Positions 32,441 through 42,166 of a stretch of 64,000 bases of DNA are shown piece by piece; positions within the stretch are counted from its first letter, which is position 1; each line of letters opens with the position of its first letter. Position numbers and translations under genes: made by a program. The notes under the pieces were generated by a model. It made no database searches, was not told the origin of the DNA, and saw only the letters and a program-made list of their open reading frames with translations. This DNA comes from Comamonadaceae bacterium (lineage in GTDB: Bacteria > Pseudomonadota > Gammaproteobacteria > Burkholderiales > Burkholderiaceae_C), in NCBI GenBank assembly GCA_027486755.1, contig JAIXOM010000059.1, positions 124,001 to 188,000 of the forward strand, written 5' to 3'.

Positions 32441-33604
32441 ATGCCTGAGACCGCCCTCTACGACTTCGGACCCACGCTGCGCCTCATGCTCACCGGGCTG
32501 TGCCTGGCCCTGGGCCCGCTGGCCTGGGTCTGGTTGCGGGGACGCTCTAGCGCACCTGCGCAGCGCTTGCGCACACTGACTTTGCTGACTTTGTTTTTGA
32601 CTTTTGATCTGGTGCTGTTCGGCGCCTTTACCCGGCTGAGCGACTCGGGCCTTGGCTGTCCTGACTGGCCAGGTTGCTACGGCAGCGCCAGCCCGCTGGG
32701 CGCGCGCGCAGAGATTGCGCAGGCTCAAGCCGCCATGCCCACCGGCCCGGTCACCCACCGCAAGGCCTGGATCGAGATGGTGCATCGCTATTTGGCCACA
32801 GGCGTGGGGGTGCTCATCCTGACCCTGGCCGTGGCCACCGCGTGGGCCGTGCGCAAGCGTAGCGGGGCTGCAGCGATACCGCTGTCGCCCTGGTGGCCAG
32901 CGCTGACCCTGCTGTGGGTTTGTGTGCAAGGCGCCTTTGGGGCGCTCACCGTGACGATGAAGCTGTTTCCCGCCATCGTCACCTTGCATCTGCTCGGCGG
33001 CATGGGGCTGCTGGCCTTGCTGCAGGCGCAGGCCAGCCGCTACGCCCTGGCTGGTGGTCAGACTCAGATGATGGTCTTGCCTGTGCCCGTGCGCCGAGTC
33101 CTGCTGCTGGCCTTTGTCATGTTATGGCTGCAGATTGCCCTAGGCGGCTGGGTCAGTACCAACTACGCGGTGCTGGCCTGCACCGAATTCCCGTCCTGCC
33201 AGGGTTCGGTCTGGCCGCCCATGGATTTCCGGCAGGGCTTTACCTTGTGGCGGGAGTTGGGCGCGGCCGGCGATGGTGGGCACATCAGCTTTGCAGCCCT
33301 GACGGCCATCCACTATGTCCATCGGCTCGCTGCTTATGTGGTGATGCTGGTTCTACTGGTCCTGGCGGGCCTGTTGGCCCGCGATCCGGCGAGCCGGCGC
33401 CTGGGCCACTGGGTGCTGGCTTTGGTGGCCTGGCAATTTTTCAGCGGTCTGAGCAATGTGGTCTTGGGCTGGCCCCTGGTGGCGGCGCTGGCCCATACGG
33501 GCGGCGCTGCGGCCCTGGTCATCGTCCTGAGCGCTACTGTCTGTCAATCGCGCAGCGCGTCGAGTGCCGGCGCCCGTCTCCTTACCCCTGCCCCGTCCGC
33601 ATGA
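32441..33604 (+). CDS. ctaA: Heme A synthase (COX15/CtaA)
   Basis: The product is 387 aa with about eight membrane spans in two homologous halves. Conserved segments are [56 protein letters not shown] and [18 protein letters not shown], containing the His heme ligands. It oxidises heme O to heme A for the oxidase. Its stop overlaps the ctaB start (ATGA). Confidence 0.94.
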   Translation: MPETALYDFGPTLRLMLTGLCLALGPLAWVWLRGRSSAPAQRLRTLTLLTLFLTFDLVLFGAFTRLSDSGLGCPDWPGCYGSASPLGARAEIAQAQAAMPTGPVTHRKAWIEMVHRYLATGVGVLILTLAVATAWAVRKRSGAAAIPLSPWWPALTLLWVCVQGAFGALTVTMKLFPAIVTLHLLGGMGLLALLQAQASRYALAGGQTQMMVLPVPVRRVLLLAFVMLWLQIALGGWVSTNYAVLACTEFPSCQGSVWPPMDFRQGFTLWRELGAAGDGGHISFAALTAIHYVHRLAAYVVMLVLLVLAGLLARDPASRRLGHWVLALVAWQFFSGLSNVVLGWPLVAALAHTGGAAALVIVLSATVCQSRSASSAGARLLTPAPSA

Positions 33605-34521
33605 GTTCTTCCGACGCTTCCTCTACAGTGGCCCTGCCGTTGACCTCGCCTTGGTCTCAGTTCTATGCCTTGACCAAGCCCCGGGTGGTGCAACTCATCG
33701 TCTTTTGCGCGCTCATCGGTATGGTGCTGGCCGTCCCCGGTGTGCCGGCTTGGGCCGACCTGAGGCGGGCCCTGATCGCCTGCGTCGGTATTTGGTTGGT
33801 GGCTGGCGCGGCGGCGGCCTTCAACTGCATCGTGGAGCAGCACATCGATGCGCGTATGAGGCGCACCGCCTGGCGGCCTACGGCCAAGGGCCAACTCAAT
33901 AACACGCAGACTCTGCTGTTCTCGGCCGTGTTGTGCATACTCGGCTCGGTGGTGCTGTATGTTTGGGTCAACCCCTTGACCATGTGGTTGACTTTTGCCA
34001 CCTTCGTCGGCTACGCGGTCATCTATACCGTGGTGCTCAAGCCCTTGACGCCGCAGAACATCGTGATCGGTGGCGCCTCAGGTGCGATGCCGCCGGTGCT
34101 GGGCTGGGCTGCGATGACTGGCGAGGTGGGACCTGAGGCGCTGATCCTTTTTCTCATCATCTTCTTGTGGACGCCGCCGCATTTTTGGGCACTGGCACTT
34201 TATCGGGTGGAAGACTACCGCAAGTCGGGCCTGCCCATGCTGCCGGTGACCCACGGCAATGAATTCACCCGCCTGCAAATCCTGCTCTACACCGTGGTGC
34301 TGTTTGCCGCTTGCCTGATGCCGTTTGTGTTTCGCATGAGTGGCTGGTTCTACTTGTTTGCAGCGACGGTACTCAGCCTGATTTTCTGCGCCTACGGCTG
34401 GGCGCTGTGGCGCCAGTACTCCGACGGCCTGGCGCGGCGCACCTTCCGGTTTTCGCTGATCCACCTCTCGCTGCTGTTTGCGGCCTTTTTGATCGACCAC
34501 TACATCCCATGGGCGCGCTGA
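33601..34521 (+). CDS. ctaB: Protoheme IX farnesyltransferase (heme O synthase)
   Basis: ATG 33601 gives 306 aa, a UbiA-family prenyltransferase with about eight or nine spans. The prenyl-diphosphate site shows [19 protein letters not shown], and the second acidic region is [29 protein letters not shown] is diagnostic of heme O synthases. It makes heme O, the substrate of the preceding enzyme. It overlaps the SCO1 gene by 13 bp. Confidence 0.95.
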   Translation: MSSSDASSTVALPLTSPWSQFYALTKPRVVQLIVFCALIGMVLAVPGVPAWADLRRALIACVGIWLVAGAAAAFNCIVEQHIDARMRRTAWRPTAKGQLNNTQTLLFSAVLCILGSVVLYVWVNPLTMWLTFATFVGYAVIYTVVLKPLTPQNIVIGGASGAMPPVLGWAAMTGEVGPEALILFLIIFLWTPPHFWALALYRVEDYRKSGLPMLPVTHGNEFTRLQILLYTVVLFAACLMPFVFRMSGWFYLFAATVLSLIFCAYGWALWRQYSDGLARRTFRFSLIHLSLLFAAFLIDHYIPWAR

Positions 34522-35093
34522 TCTCTCGCCGTGCAGCCTTGCTCGCTGCCGCTGCCTTGGTTGCCTGTTCGCCAGGCAAGCCCGACTTTCGCAGCATCGA
34601 CGTCACCGGGGCTGATTACGCGCGCGATTTCAGGCTCACCGACCACAACGGCCAGGAGCGCAGCCTGGCCGATTTCCGGGGCAAGGTGGTGGTGGTGTTT
34701 TTCGGTTTCACCCAGTGTCCCGATGTCTGCCCCACCGCGATGGCGCAGTTGGTAGAAGTCAAGCAAATGCTGGGCAAGGATGGCGACAAGCTGCAGGCGC
34801 TCTTCATCACGCTCGATCCGGAGCGTGACAGTGCTGAAATTCTCAAGGCCTACATCGCCAATTTTGACGCTGGCTTCCTAGGGCTGCGACCCAGCCTTGA
34901 ACAATTGCCCGAGTTGACCCGCCACTTCAAAATTTTCTACAAGAAAAACGAGGGTAAGACGCCCACCAGCTATACCTTGGACCATTCGGCAGGCAGCTAT
35001 GTGTTCGATACCCAGGGCCGGGTGCGGCTTTATGTGCGCCAGAACATGAGCGCTGCTGCGATCACTGAAGACCTGAAGATCCTGCTGCGCTGA
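34509..35093 (+). CDS. SCO1/SenC-family copper chaperone lipoprotein
   Basis: ATG 34509 gives 194 aa. The leader [20 protein letters not shown] ends in a lipobox, so Cys20 is probably lipidated. The thioredoxin-like domain carries the copper site CPDVC (in [17 protein letters not shown]) and the distal His in [13 protein letters not shown]. It loads copper into the CuA site of subunit II. It is the last gene of the oxidase locus and converges with a Bug receptor gene. Confidence 0.94.
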   Translation: MGALISRRAALLAAAALVACSPGKPDFRSIDVTGADYARDFRLTDHNGQERSLADFRGKVVVVFFGFTQCPDVCPTAMAQLVEVKQMLGKDGDKLQALFITLDPERDSAEILKAYIANFDAGFLGLRPSLEQLPELTRHFKIFYKKNEGKTPTSYTLDHSAGSYVFDTQGRVRLYVRQNMSAAAITEDLKILLR

Positions 35094-35122
35094 AGGCCAG
35101 CTGGCCGCCACAGCGGCGCACT

Positions 35123-36094
35123 TTAGGGCTGGATGTTCTGATCCTTGATGATGCGCCCCAGCGCCTGGGTGTCGGCCAGGATGCGGTTCTTCAGGCCCTC
35201 GGGCGCCGAGCCCACCGCCTGCCAGCCTTGCTGGAAGATCTTGGCGCGGATCTCGCTCGAGCGAACGATCTCGCTGATGATGGCGCTCAGTCGGCTCACC
35301 TGAGCCGCCGGCATAGATGCTGGTGCGGCCACCGCATTCCAAATTTCGAGCTGGAAGTCTTTAACCCCAGCCTCGCTCAGGCTGGGCAGGTCTGGGGTCA
35401 GGATGCTGCGGCCACTGCTGGTGCTGCCCAGGATGCGCAGCTTGCCGGTGCGCGCCTGCGCGGCTGCCAGGGCTGGCGGCAGCAAGGCCGCCTGTATTTG
35501 CCCGCCGAGCAGGGCGGTGATCACCTGCGGGTTGCCAGGGTAGGGCACATGCACCGGGGCGATGCCGGTGCGGGCTTTGAGCAACTCCATGCCCAGATGT
35601 CCCACCGTGCCTATGCCCGGCGAGCCGTAGTTGGCCTGCGCGCCGCTGCTGCGCATCTGCGCCAGCCACTGCGCCGCGTCGGCGCCTGGCGCGTCGGCCG
35701 GCACAGTCAGTACCAGCGGGGCGGTGCCGATCAGGCTGACCGGTGCCAGGTCCTTGAGCGGGTCATAGCTGAGCTTGGGGTTGAGCAGGCCGGCAATCGT
35801 CATATTGCCGTTGATCATCAGGCCCAGGGTATGGCCGTCGGTGGCTTTGGCCACCGCATCGGCTGCGATGTTGCCGCCGGCGCCGACCTTGTTGTCGACG
35901 ATCACGGGCTGGCCCAGGGCTTTAGACAGGGGCTCGGCCAGCAGCCGCGCGCTCAGGTCGGGGCTGGAGCCGGCCGGAAAGCCCACCACCAGCCGTACCG
36001 GTTTGCTGGGCCAGTTTTCGGCATGGGCAGAGCCGGCAGCCAGTGCGCACAGTCCCACTAAAAGTTGGCGGCGCTTGGTATTGAAAGTATTCAT
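35123..36094 (-). CDS. Bug-family periplasmic solute receptor (TctC-like)
   Basis: ATG at 36094 gives 323 aa with a signal peptide ending SAHA (about residue 23). Motifs are NWPSKPVRLVVGFPAGSSPD, VIVDNKVGAGGNIAADAVAK and VHVPYPGNPQVITALLGGQ. The gene stands alone between the oxidase and rpoH loci. It is the fourth Bug gene in the window. Ligand unknown. Confidence 0.9.
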   Translation of the reverse strand: MNTFNTKRRQLLVGLCALAAGSAHAENWPSKPVRLVVGFPAGSSPDLSARLLAEPLSKALGQPVIVDNKVGAGGNIAADAVAKATDGHTLGLMINGNMTIAGLLNPKLSYDPLKDLAPVSLIGTAPLVLTVPADAPGADAAQWLAQMRSSGAQANYGSPGIGTVGHLGMELLKARTGIAPVHVPYPGNPQVITALLGGQIQAALLPPALAAAQARTGKLRILGSTSSGRSILTPDLPSLSEAGVKDFQLEIWNAVAAPASMPAAQVSRLSAIISEIVRSSEIRAKIFQQGWQAVGSAPEGLKNRILADTQALGRIIKDQNIQP

Positions 36095-36177
36095 GGGGCT
36101 CAGGCACAAAAGGCGTGGGGGCCACCGGGGCCCGGAGTCAAGCAGTGTATGGCTAGCGGTGTCAGCGGCCGCTCATG

Positions 36178-36200
36178 AAAAACCCGGCCGCAGCCGGGTT
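36178..36200 (-). terminator. Intrinsic terminator of rpoH
   Basis: On the minus strand AACCCGGC and GCCGGGTT (8 bp, 4-nt loop) are followed by a run of five T residues, 24 bp after the rpoH stop. Confidence 0.9.
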
Positions 36201-36223
36201 GTTGCGTCAGCCAAGTGCAGTCT

Positions 36224-37162
<939 letters not shown>

Positions 37163-37192
37163 GAGAGGCTCCTTTCTTGCGATGGCTCGATT

Positions 37193-37219
37193 TTAGCACT
37201 CTCTAAGCTCGAGTGCTAA
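37193..37219. promoter_or_regulatory. CIRCE element (HrcA operator) upstream of rpoH
   Basis: The sequence TTAGCACTC-N9-GAGTGCTAA is an exact match to the CIRCE consensus and ends 30 bp before the rpoH start codon, in the leader or promoter. HrcA, the CIRCE-binding repressor, is encoded at 56522-57538. Read on the minus strand, TTAGCA and TAAAAT with an 18-bp spacer could be the promoter overlapped by the operator, but this is less certain. Confidence 0.93.
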
Positions 37220-37249
37220 CAAGCCCTCGGTGGCCTGGGGTCTGGCTGC

Positions 37250-37597
37250 TCAGCGGCCGTCTGGTCCGCGCTCGGGTGGCAGGTCGCGGGCCTGCACGTC
37301 CTGCACATCGCCGCTCTGGCGCCGCAGCAGGGGCTGGGCGGCCACCGTCTCATCCGTGCTCCAGGATCGGCGCCTGTTCATCGCCTGGCCCAGATCGGTA
37401 AAGGTGCGCACCCTTGAAAAGTGGGCGCTAACATTGATGGCAGGTCTGCGGCCGCTGAGCAGGCGCAAAAGGGTCCAGATCAGTATGAAAACCAGTATGA
37501 AAATCGCCAGAACAAGGGCCAGCATCAGGCCGAGCAAGCGCAGGAAAAAGCGTACAAGCGCCAGCACCGCCCCCACCAGAAAATCGATGATTTGCAT
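37250..37597 (-). CDS. Small membrane protein of unknown function
   Basis: The product is 115 aa. Two closely spaced, very hydrophobic stretches fill residues about 4-50 (FLVGAVLALVRFFLRLLGLM and LALVLAIFILVFILIWTLLR); the rest is basic and polar. No known motif is visible. It ends 30 bp from the CIRCE element on the same strand as rpoH and lies 11 bp after the Mpo1-like gene. Confidence 0.6.
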   Translation of the reverse strand: MQIIDFLVGAVLALVRFFLRLLGLMLALVLAIFILVFILIWTLLRLLSGRRPAINVSAHFSRVRTFTDLGQAMNRRRSWSTDETVAAQPLLRRQSGDVQDVQARDLPPERGPDGR

Positions 37598-37608
37598 GGC
37601 TGCGCGTC

Positions 37609-38058
37609 CTACTCGGCCCGGCCCCGGCGCTCCGCCAGCCGGTTCAGCACAAACAAAGGTCCTATCCAGAGGTACTGGATGTCTTCAAAAAAAGAAGGTT
37701 TTCGCCCCTCGATCTTGTGACCCACAAACTGGGCCAGCCACCCGCCGACAAAGAGCGCGGTGCACAGGCTCAGGCGCTGATCGCCCATGGCGTGTACCGC
37801 AGCCAGCATCAACCCCGACACCAGGGCCATGATGAGCAGATAGCTCAGCGACAGGCGCAGGTAGTAGACCAGGCTGGCACCGACGAAGCCCAAGGCCAGC
37901 CAGGGATGGGCTGCATAGAGCAGGCCGATCAGGCTGAGCATGATCACGGGGATGGCCAGCAGATGGATGGCCTCATTGCGGGGGTGCTGGTGGCTCAGGC
38001 CGTAATGGGCCAGCAACTGGTCGATGCGGCGCACAGGTGCGGACAGTGGGTCGGTCAT
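37609..38058 (-). CDS. DUF962/Mpo1-like membrane protein
   Basis: ATG at 38058 gives 149 aa. The family motif HYGLSHQHPRNEAIHLLAIP (His residues at about 18-37) and the C-terminal AQFVGHKIEGRKPSFFEDIQ segment are intact, with four hydrophobic spans between and around them. Yeast Mpo1 is an Fe(II)-dependent dioxygenase that degrades 2-hydroxy fatty acids; the His motifs are its likely metal ligands. The bacterial role is not established. Confidence 0.87.
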   Translation of the reverse strand: MTDPLSAPVRRIDQLLAHYGLSHQHPRNEAIHLLAIPVIMLSLIGLLYAAHPWLALGFVGASLVYYLRLSLSYLLIMALVSGLMLAAVHAMGDQRLSLCTALFVGGWLAQFVGHKIEGRKPSFFEDIQYLWIGPLFVLNRLAERRGRAE

Positions 38059-38193
38059 GGCTGGGGCAATTGGGGGGCGGCGACCAGTATAGGTAGGCGG
38101 CCCGCGGGCCATGCATTGCCTGGGCCACAAAAAGGGTCATGGCCCATGCTGTGCCGCGCTCTAAGGCGGCGCTCGGGCGTCGACAATGTTGTG

Positions 38194-38889
38194 ATGCAAG
38201 CAGTTACGCCCTGGCTGAGCCTGATCGTGCCGGTTCTCGACGAGGGCCCCGCCCTGGAGTCGGCCTTGCAGGCCTTGGCAGCCAGGCCAGGGGTAGAGCT
38301 GATCGTGGTCGATGGCGGCAGCAGCGATGCCAGCCTAGCGCTGGCGCAGCAATGGGCCGACCTGGCCTTGTCTGCCCCCCGGGGACGCGCTGTGCAGATG
38401 AACGCGGGCGCCACTGTGGCCCGCGGGCAATGGCTGCTCTTTGTTCATGCCGATACACGGCTGCCTGCGCAGGCCTGGCAAGAGCTTGAGCAACTGCCCG
38501 CCGGCAGCCTCTGGGGCCGTTTCGATGTGCGCATTGACGATCCGCACTGGCTGTTGGCCCTGGTCGGCTTCATGATGAACTGGCGCTCGCGCCTGAGCGG
38601 CATTGCTACGGGCGATCAGGCGATGTTCGTGCGCCGGGAGGTGTTTGAAAAGCTGGGCGGTTTTCCGGACATTGCGCTGATGGAGGACATCGCCTTGTCG
38701 CGCAAGCTCAAGGCCCAGGGCCGGCCTGTGTGCCTGCGCACACCGGTGATCACCTCGGCGCGGCGCTGGTTGCGTCACGGCATCTGGCCCACCATCTGGC
38801 TGATGTGGCGCTTGCGGGCGGCGTATTTTTTTGGTGCCGATCCCGACGCCCTGGCTTTACGTTATGGCTACCGACCTCGATCACGCTGA
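38194..38889 (+). CDS. Family 2 glycosyltransferase (TIGR04283 type)
   Basis: ATG 38194 (or GTG 38191) gives about 231 aa. It has the GT-A pattern LSLIVPVLDEGPALESALQA, VVDGGSSDASLALAQQ, MNAGATVARGQWLLFVHADT and FPDIALMEDIALSRKL. TIGR04283 proteins are often paired with the next gene's family and are linked to glycolipid or carotenoid-type modifications in some organisms. The donor and acceptor here are unknown. The next gene overlaps it by 26 bp. Confidence 0.85.
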   Translation: MQAVTPWLSLIVPVLDEGPALESALQALAARPGVELIVVDGGSSDASLALAQQWADLALSAPRGRAVQMNAGATVARGQWLLFVHADTRLPAQAWQELEQLPAGSLWGRFDVRIDDPHWLLALVGFMMNWRSRLSGIATGDQAMFVRREVFEKLGGFPDIALMEDIALSRKLKAQGRPVCLRTPVITSARRWLRHGIWPTIWLMWRLRAAYFFGADPDALALRYGYRPRSR

Positions 38890-39514
38890 GCTCTACATCC
38901 CTGATGTCAGCGTGGCGGTGCTGGCCAAGGCGCCCGTGGCCGGCCATGCCAAGACCCGCCTGGCCGCGACCCTGGGGGCAGCTGGCGCGGCCAGGGTGCA
39001 CAGGCAGCTGGTGCTGCGCACCTTGCAAACAGTACAGCTTGCCGGCCTGCGCCTTGAGCTGTGGGGCGAGCCGGCGGAGCATCGGTTTTTCAAGGCCTTG
39101 CTGCGGGTCCAAGGCTGCCTGACGCTGGCCCAGCCGGCAGGTGATATCGGCGCTCGTATGCATGCGGCCTTCGTCCACCACTGCGCCCGCAGCCCGGCGC
39201 CGCTTTTGCTGATCGGCACCGACTGTCCGGTGCTGGAAGCGGCGCATTTGCGGGAGGCGGCTAGGCGCTTGCTGGCCGGTGACGAGGCGGTGTTCACGCC
39301 GGCCGAAGACGGTGGCTATGTGCTGGTCGGTCTGCGCCGGCCGGTGCCTGCGCTCTTTGAGGACATCGTATGGAGCACCGAGCAGGTGATGGCTCAGACC
39401 CGAGAGCGGCTGCAGCGCCTGGGCCTTTGCTACAGCGAGATGCCCACGCTCTGGGACCTGGACCGGCCGGCCGACTGGCTGCGTTGGCAGGCGATGAACC
39501 TGCCCGCCGCTTGA
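38864..39514 (+). CDS. TIGR04282-family glycosyltransferase-like protein (DUF2064)
   Basis: ATG 38864 gives 216 aa, overlapping the previous gene by 26 bp. Motifs are VAVLAKAPVAGHAKTRLA, LLLIGTDCPVLEAAHLREA and FTPAEDGGYVLVGLRRPVPALF, typical of this nucleotidyl/glycosyltransferase-like family. The overlap and usual pairing suggest joint action with the family 2 enzyme. It converges with ftsY, with only 3 bp between stops. Confidence 0.85.
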   Translation: MATDLDHAELYIPDVSVAVLAKAPVAGHAKTRLAATLGAAGAARVHRQLVLRTLQTVQLAGLRLELWGEPAEHRFFKALLRVQGCLTLAQPAGDIGARMHAAFVHHCARSPAPLLLIGTDCPVLEAAHLREAARRLLAGDEAVFTPAEDGGYVLVGLRRPVPALFEDIVWSTEQVMAQTRERLQRLGLCYSEMPTLWDLDRPADWLRWQAMNLPAA

Positions 39515-39517
39515 GCT

Positions 39518-40603
39518 TTAGCCCAGCAGCGCCTGGGCGAATTCGCGCGCCTTGAAGGTCTCGAGGTCTTCGAGTTTTTCGCCCACGCCTACGAAGTACA
39601 CCGCTAGAGGCCGCTTGTCCTGCGTGTTCTGGCTGCGCTCGCGCGCCCACAGGGCGATGGCGGCCAACACGCCACCCTTGGCGGTGCCGTCGAGCTTGGT
39701 GACGATCAGGCCGGTCAGACCGAGCGCCTCGTCAAAGGCCTTGACCTGGGCCAGCGCGTTCTGGCCGGTGTTGCCATCGATCACCAGCAAAACCTCGTGC
39801 GGCGCCTGTGCATCGGCCTTGGCGATCACGCGCTTGATCTTCTTGAGCTCTTCCATCAGGTGCAGCTGAGTCGGCAGACGACCAGCGGTATCGACCAGCA
39901 CCACGTCTTTGCCGCGCGCCTTGCCAGCGCTGACCGCGTCAAAGCTGACCGCAGCTGGATCGCCGTCTTCCTGGCTGACGATGTCGACCGCGCTGCGCTC
40001 GGCCCAGACCATGAGCTGCTCGCGCGCCGCAGCGCGGAAGGTGTCCGCGGCTGCCAGCAGCACCGATGCACCTTCGTCGGCCAGGTGGTGGGTAAGTTTG
40101 CCGATCGAGGTGGTTTTGCCCGCGCCGTTGACGCCGGCCACCATGATCACCGTCGGCTGCTGCTGGCCGATGACCAGGCCGCACTCGAGCGGCTCCAGCA
40201 ACTGCGTCAAGGCCTCGACCAGCAGTGCTTTCATGGCTGCCGGGTCACTGACCGCCTGCTCGCGCACCCGGCGCTTGAGATCGCCCAGTAAATGCTCGGT
40301 GGCCGCCACCCCGGTGTCGGCCATCAGCAGGGCAGTTTCGAGCTCTTCGTAAAGTTCGTCGTCGATGCGGCTGCCAACAAATACACTGGCGATGCTGCTG
40401 CCGGTCTTGCGCAGTCCGCTGCGCAGCCGGGCCAGCCAGCCCTGGCGCTGCGGTGGGGGCGCACTGGCCCCCAGGTCCTTGGCGGCAGGGGTGTGCAGAT
40501 CGGGCGGGGTTTCCCGCGGGGCGGCCTGCTGCGGCTCGATCGGGGCAGGCGGTTCGGCCTTTGCCGAGGCGGGTGAGATGAGCTTCTTGAAAAAACTGAA
40601 CAT
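39518..40603 (-). CDS. ftsY: Signal recognition particle receptor FtsY
   Basis: The product is 361 aa. An N-terminal Pro/Ala-rich acidic segment is followed by the NG domains. GTPase motifs are GVNGAGKTTSIGKL (G1), DTFRAAAREQL, DTAGRLPTQLHLMEEL (G3), TKLDGTAKGG (G4). It docks the SRP-ribosome complex at the membrane. It is divergent from the first M16 peptidase gene. In many proteobacteria ftsE, ftsX and rpoH follow ftsY; ftsEX are absent here. Confidence 0.96.
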   Translation of the reverse strand: MFSFFKKLISPASAKAEPPAPIEPQQAAPRETPPDLHTPAAKDLGASAPPPQRQGWLARLRSGLRKTGSSIASVFVGSRIDDELYEELETALLMADTGVAATEHLLGDLKRRVREQAVSDPAAMKALLVEALTQLLEPLECGLVIGQQQPTVIMVAGVNGAGKTTSIGKLTHHLADEGASVLLAAADTFRAAAREQLMVWAERSAVDIVSQEDGDPAAVSFDAVSAGKARGKDVVLVDTAGRLPTQLHLMEELKKIKRVIAKADAQAPHEVLLVIDGNTGQNALAQVKAFDEALGLTGLIVTKLDGTAKGGVLAAIALWARERSQNTQDKRPLAVYFVGVGEKLEDLETFKAREFAQALLG

Positions 40604-40681
40604 GGAGCAGGTCTATTGCACTGGCCCTATTCTATGGAACGCGCTTTGCCATGGATGGGAGCTGCTGTGAAAGGTCGGTTC

Positions 40682-42166
40682 ATGCATGTATTTTTAAAAA
40701 CGGGGCTGTGCGGCTCTGCCTTGGCGCTGCTGCTCGCGGCGGTCCAGGCTCAGCCTGCCGCGCCCGCCAAAGCCGCTGCAGCGGCGCAGACGACTGCTTC
40801 GGCCCAGGCGGCCCCTGCCGAGGTCGAGCGCTTTACGCTGGCCAATGGCATGACGGTGCTGGTCAAGGTCGACCGGCGCGCGCCGACGGCGGTGCACATG
40901 GTCTGGCTGCGGGTGGGCTCCATCGATGAGGTCGACGGCACGTCTGGCGTGGCCCATGTGGTCGAGCACATGATGTTCAAGGGCACGCCCAGCCTAGGCC
41001 CGGGCGAGTATTCCAAGCGCATCGCTGCACTCGGTGGCCGTGACAACGCCTTCACCAGCCGCGACGCCACCGCCTACCACCAGCAGATCCCGGCCGCGCG
41101 CCTGCGCGAGGTGATGCAGCTAGAGGCCGACCGTTTTGAGCGCAATACCTGGGTCGATGATGAATTTCGCCGCGAGATTGAGGTGATCAAGGAAGAGCGG
41201 CGCCAGCGGGTGGATGATTCGCCGCGCAGCCAGCTCTATGAGATGGCGTCGGCGGTGATGTTCACCGCTTCGCCCTACCGGCGGCCCATCATCGGCTGGA
41301 TGAACGACCTCGACGCCATGACGCCGCAAGACGTGCGTGATTTCTATCAACGTTGGTATGTGCCGGCCAATGCCGCCGTGGTGGTCGCCGGCGATGTGGA
41401 TGTGCAGCAGGTGCGGCAGTGGGCCGAGCAGTACTACGGTGCGATTGCGCCGCGCGCTGTGCCCGAGCGCAAGCCCAGGCTGGAGCCGCCGCAGACCGGG
41501 CCCAGGCGCATCGAGCACCGGGCCCGCAGCTCCCAATCCTATTTGAGCCTGTTGTTCAAGGTGCCCCAGGTCGACGCTCAGGCCCTGGCCCAGGACAGCC
41601 TGCCGCCCGGACCCAGCCGCGAAGCGCTGGCTCTGACGGTGCTCGCTGCGGTGCTCGACGGTCATTCCGCCGCCCGCCTCGATCGGGCCCTGACCCAGGG
41701 CGACAAGCGTCTGGCCCTGCGCGCTGGCGCCTACAACAGCATGTTCGGCCGTGGTCCGCAGACCTTTGTGCTCGACGGTGTGCCCGCCGAAGGCACCTCT
41801 ACCCAAGTCCTCAAAGAGGCCTTGCTGGAACAGGTGTCGCGGGTGGCCCGCGATGGCGTCAGCCCGGCCGAGCTCAACCGGGTCATCACGCAATGGGTGG
41901 CCGCAGAGACTTACAAGCGAGATGCCTTATTCAGCCAGGCCAATGAGCTGGGCAGGTATTGGTTGCTGGGCTTGCCGCTCGATACCGGGAGCCGCCTGGT
42001 GCGCCATCTGCGCAGCATCAGCGCGGCCGAGGTGCAGGCGGTGGCCAAGAAGTATTTTGGAGATGAGCAGATGACCGAGGCGATCTTGGTACCACAGGCC
42101 GGCGAGGGCGCGCCGCCGCGGCGAGGCCGGCCCGACATGGGCGATACGCCAGGCAGGGAGCATTGA
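40682..42166 (+). CDS. M16 zinc metallopeptidase, catalytic partner
   Basis: ATG 40682 is chosen; GTG 40667 with GGGAG is an alternative. The product is about 494 aa with a signal peptide ending VQAQ. The inverted zinc motif HxxEH is intact in HVVEHMMFKG, with the downstream Glu in the EVIKEERRQ region. It is homologous to mitochondrial processing peptidase beta and bacterial pitrilysins and is probably periplasmic. The next gene encodes the non-catalytic partner; the stop and start overlap (TGATG). Confidence 0.92.
   Translation: MHVFLKTGLCGSALALLLAAVQAQPAAPAKAAAAAQTTASAQAAPAEVERFTLANGMTVLVKVDRRAPTAVHMVWLRVGSIDEVDGTSGVAHVVEHMMFKGTPSLGPGEYSKRIAALGGRDNAFTSRDATAYHQQIPAARLREVMQLEADRFERNTWVDDEFRREIEVIKEERRQRVDDSPRSQLYEMASAVMFTASPYRRPIIGWMNDLDAMTPQDVRDFYQRWYVPANAAVVVAGDVDVQQVRQWAEQYYGAIAPRAVPERKPRLEPPQTGPRRIEHRARSSQSYLSLLFKVPQVDAQALAQDSLPPGPSREALALTVLAAVLDGHSAARLDRALTQGDKRLALRAGAYNSMFGRGPQTFVLDGVPAEGTSTQVLKEALLEQVSRVARDGVSPAELNRVITQWVAAETYKRDALFSQANELGRYWLLGLPLDTGSRLVRHLRSISAAEVQAVAKKYFGDEQMTEAILVPQAGEGAPPRRGRPDMGDTPGREH

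Noticed and set aside
35095..35106. GGCCAGCTGGCC palindrome after SCO1 as a terminator
   Set aside because: It is short, has no loop or T-run and could be chance in high-GC DNA.
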